From NCBI GenBank assembly GCA_028820845.1, contig JAPPII010000030.1, positions 1 to 41,698 of the forward strand: a stretch of DNA of 41,698 nt, given 5' to 3'. A model generated the notes under the pieces. It was not told the DNA's origin. It made no database searches and worked only from the letters and a program-made list of their open reading frames with translations. Source of the stretch: Candidatus Poribacteria bacterium. Its GTDB lineage: Bacteria; Poribacteria; WGA-4E; WGA-3G. Position numbers and translations under genes: made by a program. How positions within the stretch are numbered: the first letter of the stretch is position 1; each line of letters begins with the position of its first letter. This document shows positions 7,890 to 16,353 of this stretch, piece after piece.

Positions 7890-8363
7890 ATGAACACCCT
7901 CCCGAAATACCGCAGCCATACATTGCGGGCAGGCAGAGCCTCCATACCAGGAGCATACTACCATATCATAATCGTTACACATCAACGAAAGCGCATCCTT
8001 GCAGACGACAACGTAGCGTCAATTATTTTCAGAGCATTTAATTGGTTAGAAGTGGAAAACCGGTTAGAGCGGATATGTATTATGGTGATGCCTGACCATG
8101 TACACACGGTTATTAAACTTGGGGAAGGGCAGACGCTCACCAAGGTTTTGCATTCTATGAAACGGTTTACTGCGCGTGAGATTAATAAATGTTTGTCGCG
8201 GGAGGGGGTTCTTTGGCAAAAAGGTTATAGCGATTGGGGTATTCGGACAGAGGAGGCGTTGAATAACACTATCCGTTATTGCTATATGAATCCTGTAAGA
8301 GAGGGGTTAGTGAGATCGGCGCGGGATTATCCATATTGGTGGTGTAAATTTGAGATGGAATAG
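7890..8363 (+). CDS. REP-associated tyrosine transposase (RAYT, Y1 HUH superfamily)
   Basis: A 157-residue protein of the IS200/RAYT-like transposase family. The N-terminal signature GRASIPGAYYHI (residues 15-26) is typical of RAYTs. The HUH motif is H70-V71-H72 within VMPDHVH, and the probable catalytic tyrosine is Tyr130 in RYCYMNPVREGLV (Tyr132 is the alternative). RAYTs are single-strand DNA nucleases thought to move or maintain REP palindromes. Here the gene is bracketed by three REP units upstream (7746-7874) and two downstream (8385-8467), forming a REPtron. The coding sequence is intact. The same palindromes recur throughout the window, so this protein or a relative is the plausible source. 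Confidence 0.85.
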   Translation: MNTLPKYRSHTLRAGRASIPGAYYHIIIVTHQRKRILADDNVASIIFRAFNWLEVENRLERICIMVMPDHVHTVIKLGEGQTLTKVLHSMKRFTAREINKCLSREGVLWQKGYSDWGIRTEEALNNTIRYCYMNPVREGLVRSARDYPYWWCKFEME

Positions 8364-8384
8364 TTCTGCATTTCACCCTCAGCC

Positions 8385-8467
8385 GGTGCGGTTAGAAACC
8401 GCACCTACTGGGTTTAGGAGAATCTGTCTTCTTTTTAATGGGATCCGGTGCGGTTAGAAACCGCACC
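8385..8467. repeat. Two REP palindromes downstream of the RAYT gene
   Basis: GGTGCGGTTAGAAACCGCACC at 8385-8405 and 8447-8467, each followed by TACTG. These have a GTTAGAAAC core, whereas the upstream copies have GTTTGTAAC, so the two sides of the RAYT gene carry different subtypes. Confidence 0.9.
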
Positions 8468-8503
8468 TACTGAGTCTGGAGGAGCCGTTAAAAAACACCC
8501 ACC

Positions 8504-9739
8504 TCACAATAAAGAAGCGACCGTAACCTTCTCCAAATGTTCCCGCTGCGATTCCCGTAGATCACCCAACACACGCTCACGCGCCGCAGACGATACATCC
8601 AGCGCAAGATGTCCCGCTATGTTTCCCTCCACCGCGTCCACAACCTGCTGCAACGTAATTTCCGCCAACCCACGCGCCGGCAAAAATCCGATCGTGTCCC
8701 CGTCCACCTCATAGATCAGCCGTGCCGCCTTAAACCGTTCGAGACACTGATCCACGATGTCTTCAGAGATACCCGAAAGCGAGGCGACCTGCTCCGGTGG
8801 ACACGCACCGCGCCCCTTAGAGAAGTGTTCCGCGACAATCAGAAACAAAGTAATCACATCCGAAGCGTTAAGGTAGGTGCCACCTACTGACCGAAACCGC
8901 TCCCGCGGAAACGGTGTCGAACGGAAGTGTTGCACCGAATTCGAGACCTCCGCCCCTAACAAGACGACCACCCAGGCCACGTAGGTCCAGATAGCGAAGA
9001 CGACGAGTATCGCCAGCGCACCGTAAATATCGCTGTAGTTTTGCCAGACGGCTTCCAGGTACCGTCCAAATGCCAACCGTGCGGTCTGGAACAGCGTCCC
9101 TGCAACCAACGCCCCCAGCAGCGCTGCATGCCACTTGACAAACGTGTTCGGCATCGCGATGTACATCAAGAAAAGTACACAATAGACTAACACCCACGGG
9201 AAGACATGGGCAAAGACCCAGTTCGTCGCTGTTGAAAAGAACAACCAAATCAGGAGCGGACCAATGGATAACAATGTATAGAAAACCGCGTATTTTTGGA
9301 ACGCTTGTACAATCGGCAGCCGATGCCGTGCCCCCCAGATGTTGTTAAAATGCTGCTCTACGGATATAAAGAGGAGTGTTGAGACGATGAGAAACAAGAG
9401 AAACCCACCGACACCGAGCCCTCCCAGATTTCTGTTGGCAAATCCTGAGAGTTCTGATACAATTTCCTCAGCAGCATACCGCGGGAGGAAGTTGTCCCGG
9501 AGCGCGACGATTAGCGGTGAATTGTCGTCTTCGACGGCACCAAACGTTTTTAAGAGGAACAACGCAACAGCGGATAACGGCACAAGACACAACAGTGTGT
9601 TAAACGCCAGCGAGGATGCTTGCTGCAAACATTTGTGTCCTATAAATTTGTGCCACACAGTCGCTGCCAGCTGCAAAGTAGATCTGCGGGCACCCGTGAC
9701 ATATCCCACATATTTTTCGGAAAGGTTGTTTGTAACCAT
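8504..9739 (-). CDS. YihY/virulence factor BrkB family membrane protein
   Basis: Integral membrane protein (411 aa from ATG 9739). The region following LQQASSLAFNTLLCLVPL carries about six hydrophobic segments with the family's GALAILVVFAIWTYVAWVVVLLGAE motif broken across the last helices. After the membrane domain a C-terminal winged-helix-like region follows (ASDVITLFLIVAEHF to VDAVEG). Members were once called ribonuclease BN, but their actual function is unknown. An in-frame TTG at 9787 would add 16 residues; the ATG at 9739 is preferred because it fits the family and avoids deeper overlap with the divergent methyltransferase gene, whose ATG is at 9744. The two start codons are only four bases apart, so each leader lies within the other gene. 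Confidence 0.85.
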   Translation of the reverse strand: MVTNNLSEKYVGYVTGARRSTLQLAATVWHKFIGHKCLQQASSLAFNTLLCLVPLSAVALFLLKTFGAVEDDNSPLIVALRDNFLPRYAAEEIVSELSGFANRNLGGLGVGGFLLFLIVSTLLFISVEQHFNNIWGARHRLPIVQAFQKYAVFYTLLSIGPLLIWLFFSTATNWVFAHVFPWVLVYCVLFLMYIAMPNTFVKWHAALLGALVAGTLFQTARLAFGRYLEAVWQNYSDIYGALAILVVFAIWTYVAWVVVLLGAEVSNSVQHFRSTPFPRERFRSVGGTYLNASDVITLFLIVAEHFSKGRGACPPEQVASLSGISEDIVDQCLERFKAARLIYEVDGDTIGFLPARGLAEITLQQVVDAVEGNIAGHLALDVSSAARERVLGDLRESQREHLEKVTVASLL

Positions 9740-9743
9740 ATTT

Positions 9744-10445
9744 ATGACAGACTCGAAACCCGACCTGATTTCACGCCTGAAGCGCAAGTTCAGGCAGCAC
9801 CGATTATTGTCCCTCCTTGTTGGATGCCCCTATCCCGCCCCACGCTGGAACCGGTGTGTGAAACGCCTCCTTCGGCAACTCCCTCGTGATGCGAAAATCT
9901 TGGACCTCGGTGCCGGTAGGCACCGCCGTGCCCCGAATGTCATTAACCTCGAAATCGAACCGACTCCGGAAATCGACCTCATCGGCGACGGGCATTTCCT
10001 CCCGTTCAAAGAGAATACCTTCGACGCTGTCATTTCTGAAGCCGTGCTTGAGCACGTCCACTCACCGAACGGCGTTGTTCAGGAGATACACCGTGTGCTG
10101 AAACCCGGTGGCTATGTCTGTGTTGCCGTCCCGTTTCTACAAGGTTACCACGCCTCACCGCACGATTACCAACGCTGGACAGTCTCTGGGATCGTCCAAC
10201 TCTGCGCCGCCTTCACCGAGATCGAAAGTGGGGCATGTGCAGGACCGACTGCGTCCTTACACTGGATTTTTCGGGAGTACATCGGGCTGCTTTTTTCTTT
10301 TGGCAGTCTGCTTCTCGCGAAAGCCATCTCTCTGCTTGTCGGGTGGCTAACGTTCCCGTTTTTGATTTTAGACGCTCTGTTATCTTTACACAAAGATGCC
10401 GACATTTTAGCGTCGGCAGTCTACTTTTTTGGGAAAAAATTGTGA
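9744..10445 (+). CDS. Class I SAM-dependent methyltransferase (type 11)
   Basis: A 233-residue protein. The SAM-binding motif I is ILDLGAG (near residue 50), followed by an acidic residue in INLEIE, the motif around DAVISEAVLEHV, and VLKPGGYVCVAVPF, all classic for Methyltransf_11. The C-terminal third has two hydrophobic stretches that could anchor it to the membrane. The substrate is unknown; relatives act on quinones, lipids or sugars. The ATG at 9744 is chosen because the open frame extends upstream only through the opposite-strand YihY gene. No strong ribosome-binding site is seen. Confidence 0.75.
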   Translation: MTDSKPDLISRLKRKFRQHRLLSLLVGCPYPAPRWNRCVKRLLRQLPRDAKILDLGAGRHRRAPNVINLEIEPTPEIDLIGDGHFLPFKENTFDAVISEAVLEHVHSPNGVVQEIHRVLKPGGYVCVAVPFLQGYHASPHDYQRWTVSGIVQLCAAFTEIESGACAGPTASLHWIFREYIGLLFSFGSLLLAKAISLLVGWLTFPFLILDALLSLHKDADILASAVYFFGKKL

Positions 10446-10489
10446 ATCCGTGCTATCCTTAATTTAGATAGCGAGGGCGAGGTGTCCGA

Positions 10490-10948
10490 TTAATTTCCGT
10501 TTTGCGAGGGGGGTGGCTCATTGAAGGGGATGCCTTTCGCTTCAGCATCAAGGCGACGGCTGTTCCAAGCGGCTATCTCTTGATATGCTTCCGTGCGTCC
10601 TTGCTCAAGCCCTTGCTCAAGCCCTTGCTCAAGCCCTTGCTCAAGCCCTTCCGCCTTCGCATCAGCGGTTATTTTGGCATCATACTTCTCTATTTGGCGT
10701 TTCATCAGGTTCCAAAATAACATCAGTAGTGAACCTCCTACATCCAGTAAGAAAGTGAGAAAAAAGGCGGCAGGGATGGCAGCAGCTATATCGGCAACTA
10801 TAAGCCGGACACGTTGTGAGAACGTACTCACAGCAACCGGGGGTGCAGTGAAAAGATAACCAATGACCGCGAGAAGAAAAATGATAGCGTTCCCCAATCC
10901 AATGTTTTGTGCAAAACTGAAAAGTGAGGGCCGCTGCTTTTCCGCCAC
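10490..10948 (-). CDS. Small membrane protein with C-terminal AWNxRR...EPPP motif (family 1 of 2 in window)
   Basis: A 152-residue protein of unrecognised family. It starts with GTG at 10948, six bases after AAGGAG, and 10 bases after the dsRBD gene ends. Two hydrophobic segments (about residues 15-35 and 50-85) are followed by a charged helix with four perfect GLEQ repeats, encoded by a 12-bp tandem repeat at about 10601-10650. It ends with AWNSRRLDAEAKGIPFNEPPP. The protein at 22051-22497 has the same plan and the same tail. The conserved tail suggests a binding site for a shared partner; no function is known. The GLEQ array may vary in copy number between strains. Confidence 0.7.
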   Translation of the reverse strand: MAEKQRPSLFSFAQNIGLGNAIIFLLAVIGYLFTAPPVAVSTFSQRVRLIVADIAAAIPAAFFLTFLLDVGGSLLMLFWNLMKRQIEKYDAKITADAKAEGLEQGLEQGLEQGLEQGRTEAYQEIAAWNSRRLDAEAKGIPFNEPPPSQNGN

Positions 10949-10958
10949 GGAATGCTCC

Positions 10959-11483
10959 TTATTGAAGCGTGATCTGCTCCTGTTCCGCTGTCTCCAAAAG
11001 GTTGCGGACAATCTCCAATGTCAATTTAGAAAGTTTCTGCGAAAATTCGGCATCCGTGAGTGTCCGATATCGCGTCGGTTGAGATGTCGTAAGCCGTTCA
11101 TTCGCGATTGTCAAAGCACTGGAAACAAGCGATATTGGCACTTCGAGAGCAGTGGGAGTATAGGTCGGAGCGGTGTGAGGGACGGGTAAAGTTACGAGCG
11201 ATTCTGCGGTATCCCCCGCCAAAAAATTTTCCCGTCGCGAATCAATCTCCGCTAACACCTGTTGCGCAGCGATCTGATGGGCAAATTTTTTCGATCCGGG
11301 TACCGGTTCCGGGGTCTCATAAGTCCTATCCCCGTACGCCACCGTTACCTGCCAGCTGGGTGCATCCGCTGGACCGTGCTGGGTTTCGGTATACGTCGGT
11401 TGGCTCAACCCGCGTTCCTGACAATATTGAATCAAAAGTCCTTTATAATTTTCTAAAATCTCGCCGGTAGCCGGATCTGCCAT
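10959..11483 (-). CDS. Stand-alone double-stranded RNA-binding domain protein
   Basis: A 174-residue protein. Residues about 11-82 match a double-stranded RNA-binding motif: NYKGLLIQYCQERGL at the start, WQVTVAYGDRTYE in the middle and the conserved SKKFAHQIAAQQVLAEI helix at the end. In bacteria this domain is normally attached to RNase III; here there is no nuclease domain. The C-terminal half is low in recognisable motifs and ends in a predicted helix. It lies 18 bases downstream of rpsU and 10 bases upstream of a small membrane protein, so it is probably cotranscribed with a ribosomal gene. A role in binding structured RNA or ribosomes is inferred. The start is supported by AGGAG seven bases upstream. 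Confidence 0.75.
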   Translation of the reverse strand: MADPATGEILENYKGLLIQYCQERGLSQPTYTETQHGPADAPSWQVTVAYGDRTYETPEPVPGSKKFAHQIAAQQVLAEIDSRRENFLAGDTAESLVTLPVPHTAPTYTPTALEVPISLVSSALTIANERLTTSQPTRYRTLTDAEFSQKLSKLTLEIVRNLLETAEQEQITLQ

Positions 11484-11501
11484 GCATCGCTCCTGTTTGT
11501 T

Positions 11502-11726
11502 CTAAGATCTAACACTACTGTGCCGGGGACCGCCCATCATTTTGCGGGGTTTGACTTTCCGCTGCCGTTTCATCTCAATTCTGCGGCGTTTTTCGCTCGG
11601 TTTCTCATAGAAACTCCGCTTTTTAATCTCAGTAACAATACCGGCTTTCCCGCACATCTTCTTGAACCGTGCCAATGCCCGATCAAACGTTTCGCTTGGG
11701 TTGACATTTACTTCGACTTGAACCAT
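11502..11726 (-). CDS. rpsU: 30S ribosomal protein bS21
   Basis: A 74-residue basic protein with the bS21 signature: VNPSETFDRALARFKKMCGKAGI, then ERK-like basic text (YEKPSEKRRR) and a Lys/Arg-rich tail. It is part of the small ribosomal subunit near the mRNA exit region. The ATG at 11726 follows GGAGGC, and a strong promoter lies at 11772-11800. It is the first gene of a three-gene minus-strand operon with the dsRBD protein and the small membrane protein. Confidence 0.95.
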   Translation of the reverse strand: MVQVEVNVNPSETFDRALARFKKMCGKAGIVTEIKKRSFYEKPSEKRRRIEMKRQRKVKPRKMMGGPRHSSVRS

Positions 11727-11771
11727 TTTTTTAGCCTCCGTTGGGGTTGGAATTATAAAAACATTTTATAA

Positions 11772-11800
11772 ATTGTATCACATCTGATACGGGATGTCAA
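11772..11800 (-). promoter_or_regulatory. Sigma-70 promoter of the rpsU operon
   Basis: Read on the minus strand: TTGACA (11800-11795), a 17-base spacer and TACAAT (11777-11772). It lies about 45 bases before the rpsU start. Confidence 0.8.
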
Positions 11801-11810
11801 ATTTTTTAAT

Positions 11811-11850
11811 GGCGAATCGCGGTTCGCGAATCGCGGTTCGCGAACCGCTC
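11811..11850. repeat. GCGAATCGCGGTTCGC palindromic tract
   Basis: Repeated GCGAATCGCGGTTCGC units that can fold on themselves, placed between two divergent promoters. Same family as the AATAGCGAACCGCG tracts. Confidence 0.7.
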
Positions 11851-11879
11851 TTGACAATTTCCTCGAACGCCGCTATACT
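11851..11879 (+). promoter_or_regulatory. Sigma-70 promoter of the TauE/SafE gene
   Basis: TTGACA (11851-11856), a 17-base spacer and TATACT (11874-11879), both near consensus. Transcription would begin near 11886, giving a 20-base leader that contains only the ribosome-binding site. Confidence 0.8.
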
Positions 11880-11905
11880 CGTCACACGAAAAAGGAGGCA
11901 GCCCC

Positions 11906-12661
11906 ATCTACGAAATCATCATCCTCTGCTTCGGCGCATGGCTTACCGGTGTCAGCAAAGCTGGGTTCGGTGGTGGCATTGGCATGATTGTCGTCCCGAT
12001 GTTCACACATTTCCGAAGTGCACGAAACGTTATCGGACTCATGCTTCTACTGCTCTTCTCCACCGATGTCTTCTCACTCCGTCACTATTGGAACCGTTGG
12101 CACCGCCAGAGCGTCACACGTTTGATCCTCGGTTCTCTCCTCGGTATCGCCTTAGCAAGTCTGATTCTAAAGGACATCTCCGATTATCACCTCAAGAAGG
12201 TTATTGGTGGGATTGCCTGTCTCTTCGCGCTCCTGGAATTCCTGCGTCCCTACTGGCAACGATGGCTTGGGAACGCCGAACAACACGTCGAATCGGCATT
12301 CCGCTTTAAGACGTGGCAGGGGCTGCTTGCAGGTCTGTTTGCTGGTGCGTTCTCGACACTCGCGCACATGGGTGGACTTGTCGTCGTCATGTATCTCCTC
12401 CCGCAACGTTTAGGGAATACCGCTTTCGTTGCGACCACGACAGCCACCTATTTCCTGCTCAACTTCATCAAAATCCCGTTCTATTATCAGCTCGATCTTT
12501 TCTCGACGGAGATCCTCATTGAAGCCGTCGCGCTTTTACCCTTCATTGCGTTAGGTGTGCTGACCGGCATCGCGTTGAACAACCGTGTTTCGGAGCGGCT
12601 CTTTTCGAGGATTGTCTTATTCTTCCTGTTTGCGACGGGCGCGCATCTGCTTTTGGGTTAA
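11906..12661 (+). CDS. Sulfite exporter TauE/SafE family permease, apparent AUC start
   Basis: Integral membrane protein (251 aa if read from 11906), with the TauE/SafE pattern: an N-terminal half containing GAWLTGVSKAGFGGGIGMI, a central loop, and a second half with GLLAGLFAGAFSTLAHMGG, the internal duplication typical of the family. It probably exports or imports an organosulfur or other small anion. The first ATG in frame is at 11984, but that would delete the first membrane segment and its conserved glycine run. A consensus AGGAGG (11893-11898) lies seven bases before an ATC codon at 11906 that begins IYEIIILCFGAW, and the promoter is just upstream. So the start is either a true AUC or an ATG altered by mutation or sequencing error. 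Confidence 0.8.
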   Translation: MYEIIILCFGAWLTGVSKAGFGGGIGMIVVPMFTHFRSARNVIGLMLLLLFSTDVFSLRHYWNRWHRQSVTRLILGSLLGIALASLILKDISDYHLKKVIGGIACLFALLEFLRPYWQRWLGNAEQHVESAFRFKTWQGLLAGLFAGAFSTLAHMGGLVVVMYLLPQRLGNTAFVATTTATYFLLNFIKIPFYYQLDLFSTEILIEAVALLPFIALGVLTGIALNNRVSERLFSRIVLFFLFATGAHLLLG

Positions 12662-12683
12662 TAGCGAACCGCGAACCGCTATT
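12661..12683. repeat. AATAGCGAACCGCG repeat
   Basis: ATAGCGAACCGCGAACCGCTA follows the TauE stop codon directly, as at several other gene ends in this window. Confidence 0.65.
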
Positions 12684-12695
12684 TGCCAAAAAACA

Positions 12696-12725
12696 TTGCT
12701 GCTATCTAAACCCTTGTGATACACT
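12696..12725 (+). promoter_or_regulatory. Possible sigma-70 promoter of the oxidoreductase gene
   Basis: TTGCTG (12696-12701), an 18-base spacer and TACACT (12720-12725), about 40 bases before the ATG at 12767. A moderate match. Confidence 0.4.
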
Positions 12726-12766
12726 ATAGATATGCTGACCGCCAAAGAAACGAGGTTAAAAAAACA

Positions 12767-13747
12767 ATGACACTGAAATGGGGTGTGCTCGGTGCCGGTA
12801 GCGTCGCACAACGCAGAGCGATGCCTGCCATCAACAAAGCAAAGAACGCCGAACTTCACGCCTTACTCTCTCGTAATACCGACCGCGCAAAACACCTGGC
12901 GGACGAATACGGCGCAACCAACGCCTATACCACCGTCGATGCACTCTTGGCAGATGACGCACTCGATGCGATTTACATTTCAACACCCGTTCACCTACAC
13001 TGCGAACAGGTCGTCGCCGCCGCGGAACGCGGTTTACACGTACTGTGCGATAAACCTATGGCACTCACACCACAAGAGTGTCGAGAGATGGTTGCCGCCT
13101 GTGATGCCAACGGGGTCCACTTACAGGTCTGTTTCCTCTTTCGGTTTCATTCCTGTTTCCAGCAGATCCGGGCGTGGGTAAATGCTGGACGGTTCGGGCA
13201 GATCGTCCACGGACGTATGCCGTTTTTGAAACAGTACGAACTTATGCCAAACGAATGGCGCGCCAAGCCTGAAGAAGGTGGCGGTGGATGCTTTATGGAC
13301 CTCGGACCCCACAGCGTCGATTTGCTCCGCTATCTCATCGGCGAAGTCAACGCCGTCAGCGCGTTCTATAACAGTGCTGTCAACAACGCTGCTGTCGAAG
13401 AGACCGGGGGCATCGTCCTGCACTTTGATAACGGGGCGCAAGCGTTCACAGACCTCAGCTTCTCAGTCCCGCACTGTGACATCGTCTTTGAACTTTACGG
13501 AACAGAAGGCTCCGTCTGGGTCTACAACGACGACGGTTGGAAGATCCGCACCCATTTTGATGGCGAGGCGGAGTTGATCCTGTCTCAGTTTGAAGACCTT
13601 TACCAATACCAGTTTGAGCATTTTGCGGAATGTGTGCAGCAGGGTGTCTCACCCATCACGACTGGGGGTGACGGATTAAGGGCAAACGAGATCTTAGCCG
13701 CGGCGTATCGCGCTGGAAAGATAGGGCAGACGGTTTCTCTAAAGTAA
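12767..13747 (+). CDS. Gfo/Idh/MocA family NAD(P)-dependent oxidoreductase
   Basis: A 326-residue cytosolic enzyme. The N-terminal Rossmann fold opens with WGVLGAGSVAQ. The motif CDKPMALT (about residues 98-105) carries the conserved EKP-type lysine (here DKP), and the C-terminal half includes GGGGCFMDLGPHSVDLLRYL, with the histidine that commonly acts in catalysis. These enzymes oxidise or reduce sugars, inositols and related polyols; the substrate cannot be told. The ATG at 12767 is preferred over an upstream in-frame ATG at 12716 because it opens directly on the nucleotide-binding strand and the upstream stretch overlaps the likely promoter. It ends next to a REP palindrome. Confidence 0.85.
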   Translation: MTLKWGVLGAGSVAQRRAMPAINKAKNAELHALLSRNTDRAKHLADEYGATNAYTTVDALLADDALDAIYISTPVHLHCEQVVAAAERGLHVLCDKPMALTPQECREMVAACDANGVHLQVCFLFRFHSCFQQIRAWVNAGRFGQIVHGRMPFLKQYELMPNEWRAKPEEGGGGCFMDLGPHSVDLLRYLIGEVNAVSAFYNSAVNNAAVEETGGIVLHFDNGAQAFTDLSFSVPHCDIVFELYGTEGSVWVYNDDGWKIRTHFDGEAELILSQFEDLYQYQFEHFAECVQQGVSPITTGGDGLRANEILAAAYRAGKIGQTVSLK

Positions 13748-13750
13748 GTA

Positions 13751-13771
13751 GGTGAGGTTTGTAACCTCGCC
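13751..13771. repeat. REP palindrome
   Basis: GGTGAGGTTTGTAACCTCGCC followed by GTTCTTCC, the same subtype as the repeats upstream of the RAYT gene. It lies three bases after the preceding stop codon and could act as a terminator or RNA stabiliser. Confidence 0.8.
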
Positions 13772-13782
13772 GTTCTTCCCCA

Positions 13783-13990
13783 AATAAAATCGGTGCGGTT
13801 AGAAACCGCACCTACCCATTTTATACGGGAGCTGCTATCCGCTAACAACAGATCCAGATTCTAAGAATAAAATCGGTGCGGTTAGAAACCGCACCTACCC
13901 ATTTTATACGGGAGCTGCTATCCGCTAACAACAGATCCAGATTCTAAGAATAAAATCGGTGCGGTTAGAAACCGCACCTACCTATTTTAT
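13783..13990. repeat. 83-bp tandem repeat, each unit carrying a REP palindrome
   Basis: Units begin at 13783, 13866 and 13949 (83-bp period). Each carries GGTGCGGTTAGAAACCGCACC (the first at 13792-13812) followed by TACC. The third copy degenerates after about 13990. The 13748-14134 stretch holds no gene I can support. Confidence 0.9.
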
Positions 13991-14015
13991 AAGGTAACCG
14001 CTGATCGCTAATAGC

Positions 14016-14094
14016 GACAAAATGACACATATTTCGCTTTATGTGTTTTTTAGAAGACAAATTGTCACGTCAGAAAACATGCCAAATTGTCACG
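14016..14094. promoter_or_regulatory. Repeated CAAATTGTCACG boxes upstream of the sigma-54 promoter
   Basis: CAAATTGTCACG occurs at 14058-14069 and 14083-14094 (25-bp spacing), with a weaker relative ACAAAATGACAC near 14018-14029. They lie 40-120 bases upstream of the -24/-12 promoter, where enhancer-binding activators usually bind. An inverted repeat ACACATA/TATGTGT (14025-14046) is also present. The activator is unknown. Confidence 0.45.
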
Positions 14095-14134
14095 CATCTC
14101 CAGCAATCTATGCCGATATGGCACTTTTACCAAT

Positions 14135-14150
14135 TGGCACGAAAATTGCT
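14135..14150 (+). promoter_or_regulatory. Consensus sigma-54 (-24/-12) promoter ahead of groES
   Basis: TGGCACG (14135-14141), four bases, TTGCT (14146-14150). This matches the RpoN consensus TGGCACGN4TTGCW at every defined position. Transcription would start near 14162, leaving a 163-base leader before groES. Confidence 0.7.
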
Positions 14151-14324
14151 ACTGTTAACAATGGCAGCAGAGATGTTTTTGTCAAATGGGGTTTGCAACG
14201 CGGAATTACCGCACTATTTCTTTTAACTTCATTGGAATATCTCACGCTAACGTGAAACAATATAGAGGCTTTGAAGCCTTAAACCCTAATTTTTTATGCC
14301 AGATACAAGGAGGAATCCACTAAG

Positions 14325-14615
14325 ATGGCACTTGTACCCCTTGGCGATAGAATACTCGTCAAACGTTCAGACAACGATGAACAGACAACCAGCGGTGGGA
14401 TCATTATCCCCGATACCGCTAAGGAAAAACCGCAAGAAGGCGAAGTCGTTGCTGTTGGAAGCGGCAGACTTCTCGACAGTGGCGAACGGCAACCCGTTGA
14501 TGTCGCAGTCGGAGACCTCGTGCTTTTCGCTAAGTACGGCGGCACCGAAGTTACTTATGAAAATGACGAATATCTCATCTTGCGCGAAGATGATATCTTA
14601 GCCAAAGTTAACTAA
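14325..14615 (+). CDS. groES: Co-chaperonin GroES
   Basis: A 96-residue protein with the full GroES pattern: [10 protein letters not shown] at the N-terminus, the mobile loop with [24 protein letters not shown], and [14 protein letters not shown] near the end. It forms the heptameric lid of the GroEL chamber. AAGGAGG precedes the ATG by 11 bases. The groEL gene follows after 18 bases, so the pair is an operon. No CIRCE element is seen upstream; a sigma-54 promoter is present instead. Confidence 0.97.
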   Translation: MALVPLGDRILVKRSDNDEQTTSGGIIIPDTAKEKPQEGEVVAVGSGRLLDSGERQPVDVAVGDLVLFAKYGGTEVTYENDEYLILREDDILAKVN

Positions 14616-16259
<1,644 letters not shown>

Positions 16260-16274
16260 ACCCTTCAAATTAAC

Positions 16275-16303
16275 AAAAGGTGCGGTTTTTTACCGCACCT
16301 TTT
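16275..16303 (+). terminator. Intrinsic terminator of groESL
   Basis: AAAAGGTGCGGT (16275-16286) pairs perfectly with ACCGCACCTTTT (16292-16303) around a five-T loop, followed by more T. The stem has the GGTGCGGT sequence of the REP palindromes, so a REP-like unit serves as terminator between convergent genes. Confidence 0.85.
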
Positions 16304-16353
16304 TTCTTTATCTTGTTCATCCTAAAATCCTGATTCTGACAAACACCAACTTG

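Noticed and set aside
14022-14255. 77-residue open frame upstream of groES
   Set aside because: It covers the sigma-54 promoter and its upstream boxes, has no ribosome-binding site and its product looks random.
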